This document shows positions 1-7,138 of a DNA stretch of 10,332 bases, one piece after another. The translations under genes and the position numbers were made by a program. Source of the stretch: Vulcanimicrobiota bacterium (GTDB lineage Bacteria > Vulcanimicrobiota > Vulcanimicrobiia > Vulcanimicrobiales > Vulcanimicrobiaceae). Below the pieces are notes generated by a model, which made no database searches, was not told the origin of the DNA, and saw only the letters and a list, made by a program, of their open reading frames with translations. Where the stretch lies: positions 1-10,332 of the forward strand of contig JASHTE010000042.1 of NCBI GenBank assembly GCA_030040695.1, given 5' to 3'. Every line of letters begins with the position of its first letter. The stretch's first letter is position 1.

Positions 1-1
1 C

Positions 2-1558
2 ATCGATCTCTCCGCGCTCTCGCTCTCCGATCGCTACCGTCTGATCGCCGGAGTGAGCCCCGCGGGGAGGGCGATCGATCTCACCGTGCAGCACCATCGC
101 ACGACGCGAACCGTAACGCTTCGTCCTGAGTTCATCGCCCAGGCAGTCGGATACGACGTTTCCTACGCGATGTTGGCGCAGGCGACGATCCAGATCGTCA
201 TCCTCGCGCTCCTCGTGCTCTTGCGCCCGTCACTGGCAACAGCGGCGTTGGTCTTCTACAGCGCCGGCTCGGTCACGACGTTTGGGGTCGTCGGCGAGTT
301 CTCGTGGCTTCCCGATCCATGGTTCGGACTCGTCGCCGTCGTCATCGTCGCCGCGTTTTCCGCTTTGCCGTACTTTGCGCTTCCGGTTTTCTTGACACGC
401 TTTCCACACCCGCCAAGAGCTTCGGCGGCACGACTGCGCACGCACGTCGCCGACGCGCTCTTCTTCGTCGCAGCCGTCGCGTACACGCTCGAGGCAATTT
501 TCGAGCCCATGCCGTTCCAAACATGGGGAGCGATCGACATCTGGTCGCAGGTGGCCGCGCTCGTCATCGTTCTCGCTTTCGCGGTTGCTGCCTATCGCAA
601 CGCCGGCGGCGAAGAGCGGCGGCGCATCGGCTGGGTCATGGCGGGATTCGTCGTCACCGCCCTGACCTTTGCCGGCGAGAACGTCATATTATCCGGGAAT
701 CTTTTCACTCTCGTCATGACCTCGGATGCGATGCGGGTGGTTTGGAACGCGCTGCAGCTCGCAACGTGCGCCCTTCCGATCGCTCTCGCCTACGCCGTAC
801 TGCGCCACCGCGTCCTCGACATCGGCTTCGCGGTCAATCGCACCGTCGTGTACGCGACCATGACCACACTCGTCGTCGGCGTCGTTAGCCTTTTGGACTG
901 GGGCGTAAGCCGACTGTTCGCAGAGCAGCGCTGGGCGCTCGCCGTCGAGGGATTCGTCACGGTCGGCTTCGGTTTCACCCTCAACTGGCTCCACGCCCGC
1001 ACGGAGCGGCTGATCGACCGCATCGTCTTTCGCAAACGGCATGTCGCCGAGCGGCGCATCGAGTACCGCGTCGATGCCCTCGGATACGCCGAATCGTCGG
1101 CCAGTGTCGATGAGGCGCTAGCCGTGGACGCCTGTTCCATACTGGAGTTACGTTCCGGTGCGGTCTTCAGCAAAACCGGGTCGCCCGGAACCTTCATGCG
1201 CACGCTCTCGACCGGATGGGGTGCCGGAACCGCGGAAAGCATCGAGACGGAGTCACTGCTCGTGCGCACGCTGCGTTCGGTAGAGCGGCCGCTCTTTCTC
1301 GACGACCTTGCCGTGCGCTACGCGGCGTTCCCAGAAGGCGAGCTACGCCCCGTTCTCGCGATCCCCATCGTCGCGCGGCATGAACTCGTCGGGTTCACGC
1401 TCTACGGCAATCGCGCCGACGGCGCGTCGCCGGATCCGGAGGAGGTGGCGTTGCTCGTCCGCGTTGCCACCGCCGCGGGCAATGCATACGGCGCCGTTGA
1501 GGCGCGCCTATGGCGTGCCCGCGCCGCTCAGCTCAACGTGCTCCCGCTGCCGAGTTAG
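2..1558 (+). CDS. Membrane sensor protein, PDZ-like/multi-TM/GAF, no kinase domain (5' end outside window)
   Basis: The reading frame is open to the left edge, so the true start lies outside; the GTG at 53 is internal. Residues below are counted from that GTG. The visible N-terminus, through about residue 26 (ending TVTLRPEF), looks like the last part of a PDZ-like domain with the usual basic beta-strand pattern. About seven or eight hydrophobic segments follow, roughly at 38-58, 61-85, 89-117, 132-152, 163-181, 192-213, 230-250 and 265-285. The stretch at 246-267 (AYAVLRHRVLDIGFAVNRTVVY) matches the membrane-exit motif of multi-TM bacterial sensor proteins. Residues about 335-490 resemble a cytoplasmic GAF domain. 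The protein stops there: no histidine kinase H-box or ATPase boxes, no GGDEF and no HTH. The inferred role is signal sensing at the membrane with output through a partner; the ligand is unknown. It ends tail to tail with the minus-strand gene at 1555, sharing 4 bases. Confidence 0.8.
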   Translation: MDLSALSLSDRYRLIAGVSPAGRAIDLTVQHHRTTRTVTLRPEFIAQAVGYDVSYAMLAQATIQIVILALLVLLRPSLATAALVFYSAGSVTTFGVVGEFSWLPDPWFGLVAVVIVAAFSALPYFALPVFLTRFPHPPRASAARLRTHVADALFFVAAVAYTLEAIFEPMPFQTWGAIDIWSQVAALVIVLAFAVAAYRNAGGEERRRIGWVMAGFVVTALTFAGENVILSGNLFTLVMTSDAMRVVWNALQLATCALPIALAYAVLRHRVLDIGFAVNRTVVYATMTTLVVGVVSLLDWGVSRLFAEQRWALAVEGFVTVGFGFTLNWLHARTERLIDRIVFRKRHVAERRIEYRVDALGYAESSASVDEALAVDACSILELRSGAVFSKTGSPGTFMRTLSTGWGAGTAESIETESLLVRTLRSVERPLFLDDLAVRYAAFPEGELRPVLAIPIVARHELVGFTLYGNRADGASPDPEEVALLVRVATAAGNAYGAVEARLWRARAAQLNVLPLPS

Positions 1559-1995
1559 CGGGCGCCGACGCTCCACTCGGCAAAGAGCGAGCCGTCGCCG
1601 GAAAGAAACAGCCCGAGGCGTGCGTGACCACCATCAAACGTGAGAAACGTGTTCTCAAACTGATAGCAGTCGACGGTCTTCCCCCGATGCTGCACCGTGA
1701 CGTGCTTGTCCGCCGTCTGCATCTGCGAGTGGAAGAGCTCCGAGCTGCCGTGCATGCGCACGATCTCCAGCGTGAAGGGCTGGCACTCTCCGGCGCCCGA
1801 GTTGTAAACGTCGATGGTGTCGCCGTCCGCAAGCGTCAGGCTCGCGCAAAGATCGCCGGTGCCGCATTCGGCGGCCGCGCTGCCAACCGCGCCGTCCGAG
1901 AAGTGCGTGTCGGCGGGAGCAGCGGTGCGCGCGAGCGCCGGTGCTCCGGCGACGATGAGAGCCGCGGTGAGAATCGCCGCGATCGAGCGGATCAC
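1555..1995 (-). CDS. Small secreted protein with four cysteines, function unknown
   Basis: 146 residues. I do not recognise the family. The first 23 residues form a clear signal peptide: a basic MIR start, a hydrophobic run and an ALA-like cleavage site before RTAAP, so the protein is probably exported. The mature part has four cysteines (44, 50, 71, 110), enough for two disulfides, and a mix of short beta-like stretches such as SLTLADGDTIDVYNS and KHVTVQHRGKTVDCY, suggesting a small beta-rich extracytoplasmic domain. The start is GTG at 1995, whose GTGA overlaps the TGA stop of the stalk-domain gene upstream. Translational coupling and a shared role with that gene are therefore likely. It is the last gene of the minus-strand run and its TAA overlaps the end of the convergent sensor gene. 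Reading as a real gene is well supported by the signal peptide and coupling; function is open. Confidence 0.75.
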   Translation of the reverse strand: MIRSIAAILTAALIVAGAPALARTAAPADTHFSDGAVGSAAAECGTGDLCASLTLADGDTIDVYNSGAGECQPFTLEIVRMHGSSELFHSQMQTADKHVTVQHRGKTVDCYQFENTFLTFDGGHARLGLFLSGDGSLFAEWSVGAR

Positions 1996-2477
1996 TGCGT
2001 CTCTGAAGTGAGGGTCGATGTCGGTGGCGCCTCTCCGACCCCAGGCGTCATAACGTCGATCCGCCCGGCGATGGGATCGTAGCTGACGCGCACGCCGAAT
2101 GCGCGTGAAATCGTGCGCAGCCCTACCATGATGCGGCCCCGCACGCTGAACGGTGCACGCTCGAGCGTCATCGGCATCCCATCGAGGGTTGCATGAACGT
2201 CGCCGGCCCGAAGTTTGAGCGCGTCACTGCCGCGCACGATGACGACGATGTTACTCTTCGGCTCCACGATCGCTCGCGCGCCGAGAGCTTCGGCGATGGA
2301 ACGCAGCGGTACGAAGACACTCTGAGGGCCCGTCGTGACCGGCGGGACGTCGCTCTCCATGCGCACGCCGTCGACGACGACGTCGATCGGGCGCGAAACG
2401 ACGATGCCCGCCGAGATGAGCAGCGCGATCGTCGCGGTAAGGATCGCAAGCTTGAATGTGGGAGGCCTGTAGGTCAT
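1992..2477 (-). CDS. Stalk-domain (copper amine oxidase N-terminal-like) exported protein
   Basis: 161 residues. The N-terminus has a hydrophobic segment at about 9-27 after a short basic head, either an uncleaved anchor or a signal peptide. Residues about 32-145 match the pattern of the Cu_amine_oxidN1 (stalk) domain: DVVVDGVRMESDVPP, then VFVPLRSIAEALGA, then SNIVVIVRGSD, then a second half with IMVGLRTISRAFGVRVSYD and GRIDVMT. In this family the domain is a beta/alpha extracytoplasmic module often found in cell-surface proteins of Firmicutes and related phyla; it is not itself an oxidase and binds no copper that I can infer here. No second catalytic domain follows, only a short Thr/Ser/Pro tail. 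The ATG at 2477 is the start; AGGA lies very close to it. It follows ispG by 90 bases that contain a palindromic repeat, and it overlaps the next gene by GTGA. Confidence 0.8.
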   Translation of the reverse strand: MTYRPPTFKLAILTATIALLISAGIVVSRPIDVVVDGVRMESDVPPVTTGPQSVFVPLRSIAEALGARAIVEPKSNIVVIVRGSDALKLRAGDVHATLDGMPMTLERAPFSVRGRIMVGLRTISRAFGVRVSYDPIAGRIDVMTPGVGEAPPTSTLTSETQ

Positions 2478-2490
2478 GGTCCTATTCGGT

Positions 2491-2554
2491 CCCTCGACTT
2501 CCGACGGAGTTTACCCTGAGCTCGCGAAGCGCAGTCGAAGGGCTCTGGATGACA
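2491..2554 (+). repeat. Dispersed palindromic repeat, copy 1 (between ispG and the stalk gene)
   Basis: The core at 2511-2543 reads TTACCCTGAGC, then a variable centre rich in CGCGAAGCGC, then AGTCGAAGGGC. The same outer blocks occur on the minus strand at 9892-9931, and in diverged form at 7118-7165. An extra inverted arm is present here: CCCTCGACTTCCG at 2491-2503 can pair with AGTCGAAGGG at 2533-2542 with one bulge, giving a longer hairpin. GGATGACA at 2547-2554 is the end block seen in copy 2. No T-run follows on either strand, so it does not look like a standard intrinsic terminator, though a structure-based 3' end or attenuation is possible. Confidence 0.65.
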
Positions 2555-2567
2555 AGGCGACGCGCGT

Positions 2568-3722
2568 TCACGACGCTGCATTTGTTGCCGTTCCTATTTC
2601 GTGAGCGTAGGTAGGGTATTTCTCCGCAATGACTTTCTCGATCTCCAGACGCAGCATCTGCAGAAGCTGCTCCTCCGGGTAGGTGCCGACGAGCTCGCCG
2701 GCCCGGTATATTGCGCCCTTGCCCTTGCCGCCCGCGACACCGACGTCGGCCATCTTCGACTCGCCCGGACCATTGACGACGCACCCCATCACCGCCACCT
2801 TCACGGGAGCGCTATATTCTTTAGCGATCTTCTCCACTTGCTCGCCGAGCTCGAGCACCGAAATCTCCGCGCGCCCACACGACGGGCAGGCCGTGATCTC
2901 GAAGCCTTTTTCGCGAAGGCCGAGCGACTTCAAGATGCTCCAGCAGACTGGGACTTCTTCGATCGGGTCGGCAGCAAGCGAGACGCGCAGCGTGTCGCCG
3001 ATGCCTTCATGCAACAGGATGCCCAGGCCGATCGACGACTTGATCGTACCGTCGCGCAAGAGTCCTGCCTCCGTAATACCGAGATGGAGCGCGTACGGCG
3101 TCTCGCGCTCGCGCAGGCGCTGATCCATAAGGCGATAGGCGTCCACGGTCGTCTTCACGTCGTGCGCCTTGAGCGAGATGACGATGTCCGTGTGGCCGTG
3201 CTCCTCGAGAATCTCGACGTGGCGCAGAGCCGAGCCGACCATCGCCTCCGCGGTGTGGCCGAGCGTCTTCTCCAAGTCGGGCGCGAGCGAGCCCATGTTC
3301 ACGCCGATGCGCATTGGAATGCCGCGTGCCTTTGCGGCCTCCACGACCTCCGAGACTTTCTTTGGATCGCGGATATTGCCCGGGTTGAGGCGCAGCTTCG
3401 CAACGCCCGCCTCGATCGCCGCGAGCGCCATCCTGTGATCGAAGTGAATGTCGGCAACGATCGGCACCGGCGAGCGATGGACGATCGCGGGTAGACCGGC
3501 GGCGTCGGGTGGATCCTTCACCGTGACACGCACGACCTCACAGCCCTCCATCGCGAGACCGTAGACCTGCTCGAGCGTCTTCTCTGCGTCGGCTGTGTCG
3601 GTGGTCGTCATCGACTGCACGACGATCGGATGATCGCCGCCTATCCAAACCGACTTTGCGTCCGCTTTCCCGGTCTTGTTCTGAAGGAAGATGGGTTTGC
3701 TCTTGCGGCGCAAGCGCAGCAT
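2568..3722 (-). CDS. ispG: 4-hydroxy-3-methylbut-2-en-1-yl diphosphate synthase (IspG/GcpE)
   Basis: 384 residues, usual length for the bacterial two-domain form. IspG converts methylerythritol cyclodiphosphate to HMBPP, the penultimate MEP-pathway step, using a [4Fe-4S] cluster. The N-terminal TIM-barrel part shows IVVQSMTTTDTAD, VRVTVKDPPDAAGLP, PIVADIHFD and KLRLNPGN. The C-terminal cluster domain carries C279 and C282 in ACPSCGR, C314 in VMGCVVNGPGE, and E321. These sit exactly nine residues after the E. coli ligands C270, C273, C305 and E312. The start is ATG at 3722, sharing one base with the rseP stop (TGATG). AGGGGG lies about eight bases upstream. It closes the conserved part of the cluster; after it come a 90-base gap with a repeat and then unrelated exported proteins. 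All key residues are present, so it should be active. Confidence 0.97.
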   Translation of the reverse strand: MLRLRRKSKPIFLQNKTGKADAKSVWIGGDHPIVVQSMTTTDTADAEKTLEQVYGLAMEGCEVVRVTVKDPPDAAGLPAIVHRSPVPIVADIHFDHRMALAAIEAGVAKLRLNPGNIRDPKKVSEVVEAAKARGIPMRIGVNMGSLAPDLEKTLGHTAEAMVGSALRHVEILEEHGHTDIVISLKAHDVKTTVDAYRLMDQRLRERETPYALHLGITEAGLLRDGTIKSSIGLGILLHEGIGDTLRVSLAADPIEEVPVCWSILKSLGLREKGFEITACPSCGRAEISVLELGEQVEKIAKEYSAPVKVAVMGCVVNGPGESKMADVGVAGGKGKGAIYRAGELVGTYPEEQLLQMLRLEIEKVIAEKYPTYAHEIGTATNAAS

Positions 3723-4900
3723 CAGAAAGCCCCCTGTCCGGAGACGATGCGCGAGATGTCGTGGAAGGCGATGACGAGCATGAGCATGAGAATCACGGCG
3801 AAGCCGGCGAGGTGCACGAGCCCCTCCCGTTCTGGGTCGACCGGCCTGCGCCGTACGATCTCTGCGACCACGAAGGCCGCCCGTCCTCCGTCGAGCGCCG
3901 GAATCGGCAGTAGATTCATCACGCCGAGCGCGAATGAGATCTGCGCCGCGAGCTGGAGGTAGGGTCCCCAGCCGAAGTCTTGAATCGTCGTCGCGGCCTG
4001 GCCGATTCCCACGACGCCGGTGAGTTGCGGCGCATAATGCGCGAAGTGCGTCAGCAGGAGCCCAAGGCTATCAACCACCTCTGACGCGACGAAACCGTAC
4101 TCGTCGGCCGAAGCAACAATCGCTTGCCCGATCGGGACCCGCGCGTAAGCGGGAACGGGCATGAAGCCGATGCAACCCTTGTTGCGCTCCTCCGTCGCGA
4201 CCTGCATGCTGAGCGAACCGCATCTCACGGGAGTCACGTCGAACTCATAGCGCAAGCCGTTACGCTCGTAATCGAGCGTGAGCGTCTTGCCGAGCGAGTC
4301 GTTGATCCTCGCCACGAGCGCGTCTCCGTTACGTATCGGATCGCCGTCGACCGCAACGATGCGATCGCCGCTCTTCAAGCCGTGCAGCGCGGCGGGCGAG
4401 TGGGGCGTCACTTCACCGATGACGGGCTGTGCGTTCGTGCTCTGTACGCCGAAGATCAGGGCGCCGAAGAGCAAAATGAGATACGCCACCACGAAGTTCG
4501 CGGTCGGACCCGCGAGGATGATGCTCAGCCGCTGCCAGGCGCTCTTCGCTTGGAAGTTCGTGTCGTCGCCGGGCTGCGGATACTCCGTGCGTTCGGCGCG
4601 AAACTCGCGCTGTTGCTCCGCCTCACCGGCCTTTGCGTCCTCACCATACATCGCGCAGTAGCCCCCGATCGGCAATGCACGCAGCGAGTATTGCGTCCTA
4701 CTGCGAGGACTCTTCCAACCGGCGAGCCTTGGCCCCATGCCGACCGAGAACTCGTTTACATGAACGCCGTTCCGGCGCGCCATGACAAAGTGACCTAGCT
4801 CGTGCAAGATCACGAGAACCGAGAGCATCACGAGGAACGTCAGGACCTTCCCGAGTTCGTCGAGTGCGCCGATCGAGGAGACGGCAAGCAGCATGACCAT
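3722..4900 (-). CDS. rseP: RseP-type site-2 intramembrane zinc metalloprotease with one PDZ domain
   Basis: 392 residues from ATG 4900. This family cuts transmembrane segments of anti-sigma factors or leftover signal peptides inside the inner membrane. The zinc motif HELGH is at residues 33-37 in the first membrane segment, and the second active-site motif NLLPIPALDGGR lies near the C-terminus before the last membrane helix. Between them are GGYCAMYGE, the AGPTANFVVAY membrane segment and a single PDZ domain (about 155-225: VIGEVTPHSPAALHGLKSGDRIVAVDGDPI). One PDZ, as in Bacillus RasP, rather than the two of E. coli RseP. An in-frame ATG at 4957 would add 19 residues inside dxr; I prefer 4900 because it follows the dxr TAG by one base and gives the standard short N-terminus. 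It shares a base with the ispG start. No sigma or anti-sigma factor is nearby, so the substrate cannot be named. Confidence 0.95.
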   Translation of the reverse strand: MVMLLAVSSIGALDELGKVLTFLVMLSVLVILHELGHFVMARRNGVHVNEFSVGMGPRLAGWKSPRSRTQYSLRALPIGGYCAMYGEDAKAGEAEQQREFRAERTEYPQPGDDTNFQAKSAWQRLSIILAGPTANFVVAYLILLFGALIFGVQSTNAQPVIGEVTPHSPAALHGLKSGDRIVAVDGDPIRNGDALVARINDSLGKTLTLDYERNGLRYEFDVTPVRCGSLSMQVATEERNKGCIGFMPVPAYARVPIGQAIVASADEYGFVASEVVDSLGLLLTHFAHYAPQLTGVVGIGQAATTIQDFGWGPYLQLAAQISFALGVMNLLPIPALDGGRAAFVVAEIVRRRPVDPEREGLVHLAGFAVILMLMLVIAFHDISRIVSGQGAF

Positions 4901-4901
4901 G

Positions 4902-6050
4902 CTATCGAGCGCCCGCGGCGCGCGACTCCAGGACTTCCATAGCGAGTGCGCGGGCACGCCGGTCGGCAGCGCGCACCTCGGGGAGGCTCAACTCGCCCTC
5001 ATCGATTTCGTTCATCACTCGTTCGATCACACGCGGGATGTCGCCGAAGCGTAGTCTCCCCTCTAGAAACGCGCCGACGGCGATTTCGTTGGCGGCCGAC
5101 AGGATGGCGGGCATCGTTCCGCCCCGGTCGAGCGCTTCGTAGGCAAGTCTCAAGCAAGGGAAGCGGTCGAGGTCCGGCCGCTCATAGTCATATGATAACC
5201 GCTGAAGCTCGGATTTTGCCCCGAGCAAGCGTAAAGGATCCGTGCCGCCGCCGAAGGGGGACCAGGTCAGGCGTTCCGGATAGCCGAGCGCGTATCCGAT
5301 AGGCACGCGCATATCGGGTTCCGCCAGCTGCGCCTTCACGCTGCCGTCGGTGAAGACGACGAAGGCATGTACGATCGACTGCGGGTGAATCACGACGCCG
5401 ACGCGCTCCGGCGGCATCGCGAACAGCCGGCTCGCCTCGATGACCTCAAGGCCCTTGTTCATCAACGTCGCGGAGTCGACCGTGTTCTTCTTTCCCATGC
5501 GCCACGTCGGGTGCGCAAGCGCCGCCTCGACGCTTGCGTTCTCGATCTCCTCACGTGACGCGCCGAGAAACGGACCGCCCGAAGCCGTCAGCAGAATCCG
5601 CGCGATGCTCTCGTGGCGCTCTCCGATCAAGCACTGGAAGACCGCGCTGTGTTCGCTATCCACCGGGAGGATCCGTGCACCGCTCACGCCCGCCGCCGAC
5701 ATGAGGAGCTCGCCCGCAGCGACGATCAGCTCTTTGTTCGCAACCGCCACGTCGGTGCCGCGCGCGACCGCGGCAAAAACCGCATCGAACGCCACCGCGC
5801 CGTCCGTCGCCGCGAGCAGGAGATCCGGCTCGCTCTCCACCGCAACGCGGTGAAGCCCAGCGGCACCGTCCTGCGCGTTCGTCACTATCGTGCACTTGAA
5901 ACGCTCGGCTTGCTCGCGCAAGAGCTCGACGTTACGGCCTGCAGCCAACCCGACGACGTGGAACCGATCGGGAAAACGCTCGATGACGTCGAGCGCCTGT
6001 GTGCCGATCGATCCGGTCGAGCCGAGAATGGCGACGCGTTTCCGGCTCAT
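4902..6050 (-). CDS. dxr: 1-deoxy-D-xylulose 5-phosphate reductoisomerase (DXR)
   Basis: 382 residues, typical length. DXR makes 2-C-methyl-D-erythritol 4-phosphate from DXP with NADPH and a divalent metal; it is the committed MEP-pathway step and the fosmidomycin target. The NADPH-binding GSTGSIG is at 10-16 and NKE at 105-107. Metal ligands appear as D131 and E133 in PVDSEHS and E202 in LMNKGLEVIEA, matching E. coli D150, E152 and E231. The flexible loop HPTWRMGKKNTVDSATLMNKG (about 180-200) holds the conserved Trp. The VVIHPQSIVHAFVVFTDGS block is also intact. The ATG at 6050 overlaps the cdsA stop as ATGA, so it is probably translationally coupled; no clear Shine-Dalgarno is visible. The TAG at 4904-4902 is followed one base later by the rseP ATG. 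With ispG two genes on, two of the seven MEP steps sit in this operon. Confidence 0.97.
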   Translation of the reverse strand: MSRKRVAILGSTGSIGTQALDVIERFPDRFHVVGLAAGRNVELLREQAERFKCTIVTNAQDGAAGLHRVAVESEPDLLLAATDGAVAFDAVFAAVARGTDVAVANKELIVAAGELLMSAAGVSGARILPVDSEHSAVFQCLIGERHESIARILLTASGGPFLGASREEIENASVEAALAHPTWRMGKKNTVDSATLMNKGLEVIEASRLFAMPPERVGVVIHPQSIVHAFVVFTDGSVKAQLAEPDMRVPIGYALGYPERLTWSPFGGGTDPLRLLGAKSELQRLSYDYERPDLDRFPCLRLAYEALDRGGTMPAILSAANEIAVGAFLEGRLRFGDIPRVIERVMNEIDEGELSLPEVRAADRRARALAMEVLESRAAGAR

Positions 6051-6889
6051 TGAATGCGCAGAATGCCGATGACGTGCAGCGAAGCGAAGAAGACCGTCCC
6101 ACCGAACAGGTACGAGTCGAAACGGTCAAGCATTCCGCCGTGTCCTTGGATCACCGAGCCCGCATCCTTTACACCGGCATCGCGCTTGAGTGCCGATTCG
6201 ACGAGGTCACCGGCCTGTGCCGCGACGTTCGTGAGGACCCCGATGACGGCGCCTTGCCAGAGTTGCAAATGGAGCTGCGGGATGAGTGTTCCGGCAGCGG
6301 CGATCGCCGTCACCGCGACGAGCGATCCCACAGACCCTTCGATTGTCTTTTTCGGCGAGATCCGCGTGAGCTGATGGCGGCCGACGAGGGTCCCGATGCA
6401 CATCGCGAAGATGTCGCTCAGTGCAATCAAGACGATTGCATAGATCGTCCACACGATGCCGACGCCCGGGATTTGCCGGATGAAGATGAAGTACGTGAGC
6501 AGCTTGCCGATGTAGAGAACGGCGAGCAACGTGTTCGCCGTGCGCGCGAAGTAGCCGGGCTCCTCACCGTACATGCCGATCGCCAGTGCCGCGAGCACGA
6601 TCCCGGCGACGAGCACTCCCTCCCACTTGTGCAGCGTGCCGAGACTTGCGAAGAGCGCATACGCGAACACCCCGAGCACCGCCACCGGATACTCGAGCGG
6701 CTGCCCCTTCACCTCACAGAGCGCGTTGAGCTCGTACAGACAGAAGAGCGCGATGACGAGCACGAGAAGATTGAACGTCCACGGGAAGAGGACGCACGCA
6801 AAGCCGACGGCCGCCAATACGACGCCGACGATGACGCGCCGCATCGTGATCGGATTTCCCGCCCCGGCGCGCCGCGCCGCGGGTGTCAA
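6047..6889 (-). CDS. cdsA: Phosphatidate cytidylyltransferase (CDP-diacylglycerol synthase)
   Basis: 280 residues from TTG 6889. CdsA makes CDP-diacylglycerol from CTP and phosphatidic acid at the inner membrane, the branch point for all phospholipids. The protein is strongly hydrophobic with about seven or eight membrane segments. The family block SDIFAMCIGTLVGRH...RISPKKTIEG spans about 158-184, and the full signature SALKRDAGVKDAG...GHGGMLDRFD is at 232-258, with the conserved KD and HGG.DR.D residues. The start is uncertain: the ATG at 6844 (MRRVIVGVVLAAVG) gives the usual short N-terminus of 265 residues, while the TTG adds a basic, Ala/Arg-rich 15-residue leader; neither has a good ribosome site. 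It overlaps dxr by ATGA. Upstream, in the same frame and 24 bases away from the TTG, ends a 74-codon ORF where uppS would normally be. Confidence 0.95.
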   Translation of the reverse strand: MTPAARRAGAGNPITMRRVIVGVVLAAVGFACVLFPWTFNLLVLVIALFCLYELNALCEVKGQPLEYPVAVLGVFAYALFASLGTLHKWEGVLVAGIVLAALAIGMYGEEPGYFARTANTLLAVLYIGKLLTYFIFIRQIPGVGIVWTIYAIVLIALSDIFAMCIGTLVGRHQLTRISPKKTIEGSVGSLVAVTAIAAAGTLIPQLHLQLWQGAVIGVLTNVAAQAGDLVESALKRDAGVKDAGSVIQGHGGMLDRFDSYLFGGTVFFASLHVIGILRIQ

Positions 6890-6913
6890 CGTCCGTTCGA
6901 TGCTACGCCGCTT

Positions 6914-7138
6914 CTAGCGTACGAGCTGATAGGCCTCGTATCCAAGCACGAGCTCGACCATCTTGGTATCGACGTCCTCGACCACCCGTACGCGCAGGAC
7001 CCGAAGCGCGCCGCTCCCGAGCCATGCCCCGAGGGGCGCGAGTACGACGCAGCGGAGCCGCTGCGCGCGTAGTGCGAACCTCGCCTCGACGTCCCGCGTG
7101 AGGACGAGATCCTCATAGGATCCTGCGACGTCGCTCAC
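6914..7138 (-). CDS. Small hypothetical protein in the uppS position
   Basis: 74 residues from GTG 7138; I do not recognise it. It has no signal peptide and no clear membrane helix. The middle and end (CVVLAPLGAWLGSGALRVLRVRVVEDVDTKMVELVLGY) look beta-rich with alternating hydrophobic residues. A hand count of codon positions gives roughly 81% GC at position 1, 41% at 2 and 80% at 3, the pattern of a coding frame in GC-rich DNA. Against it: no Shine-Dalgarno before the GTG, the first ten codons lie in a dispersed-repeat-like sequence, and two hairpins fall inside it (7026-7037, 7049-7064). An upstream in-frame TGA is also inside the repeat, so the ORF cannot be longer. It lies between frr and cdsA on the same strand and ends with TAG in the cdsA frame. 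It may be a genuine small protein, a decayed gene, or chance. Confidence 0.45.
   Translation of the reverse strand: MSDVAGSYEDLVLTRDVEARFALRAQRLRCVVLAPLGAWLGSGALRVLRVRVVEDVDTKMVELVLGYEAYQLVR
7026..7064 (-). repeat. Two adjacent short inverted repeats inside the small ORF
   Basis: GCAGCGG-AG-CCGCTGC at 7049-7064 is a perfect 7-base inverted repeat and GCCCC-GA-GGGGC at 7026-7037 a perfect 5-base one. In the transcript they could form two consecutive hairpins in the spacer between frr and cdsA. GC-rich DNA gives such palindromes by chance fairly often, so the function is unclear; no T-run follows. Confidence 0.4.

Noticed and set aside
2491..2554. Intrinsic terminator after ispG
   Set aside because: The hairpin is plausible but no T-run follows on either strand, and the sequence belongs to a dispersed repeat family.
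2601..3494. 297-codon plus-strand open frame, opposite ispG
   Set aside because: Antisense to a fully conserved enzyme with all its ligands; low-complexity Arg/Asp/Leu composition.
4901..4957. 19-codon N-terminal extension of rseP
   Set aside because: It overlaps the dxr end and adds residues ahead of the normal first membrane segment; ATG 4900 is one base after the dxr stop.
5999..7072. 357-codon plus-strand open frame, opposite cdsA and the small ORF
   Set aside because: Its sequence is Arg/Asp/Glu/His-rich without any domain, and it lies antisense to cdsA with aligned second codon positions, the usual cause of long mirror frames in GC-rich DNA.
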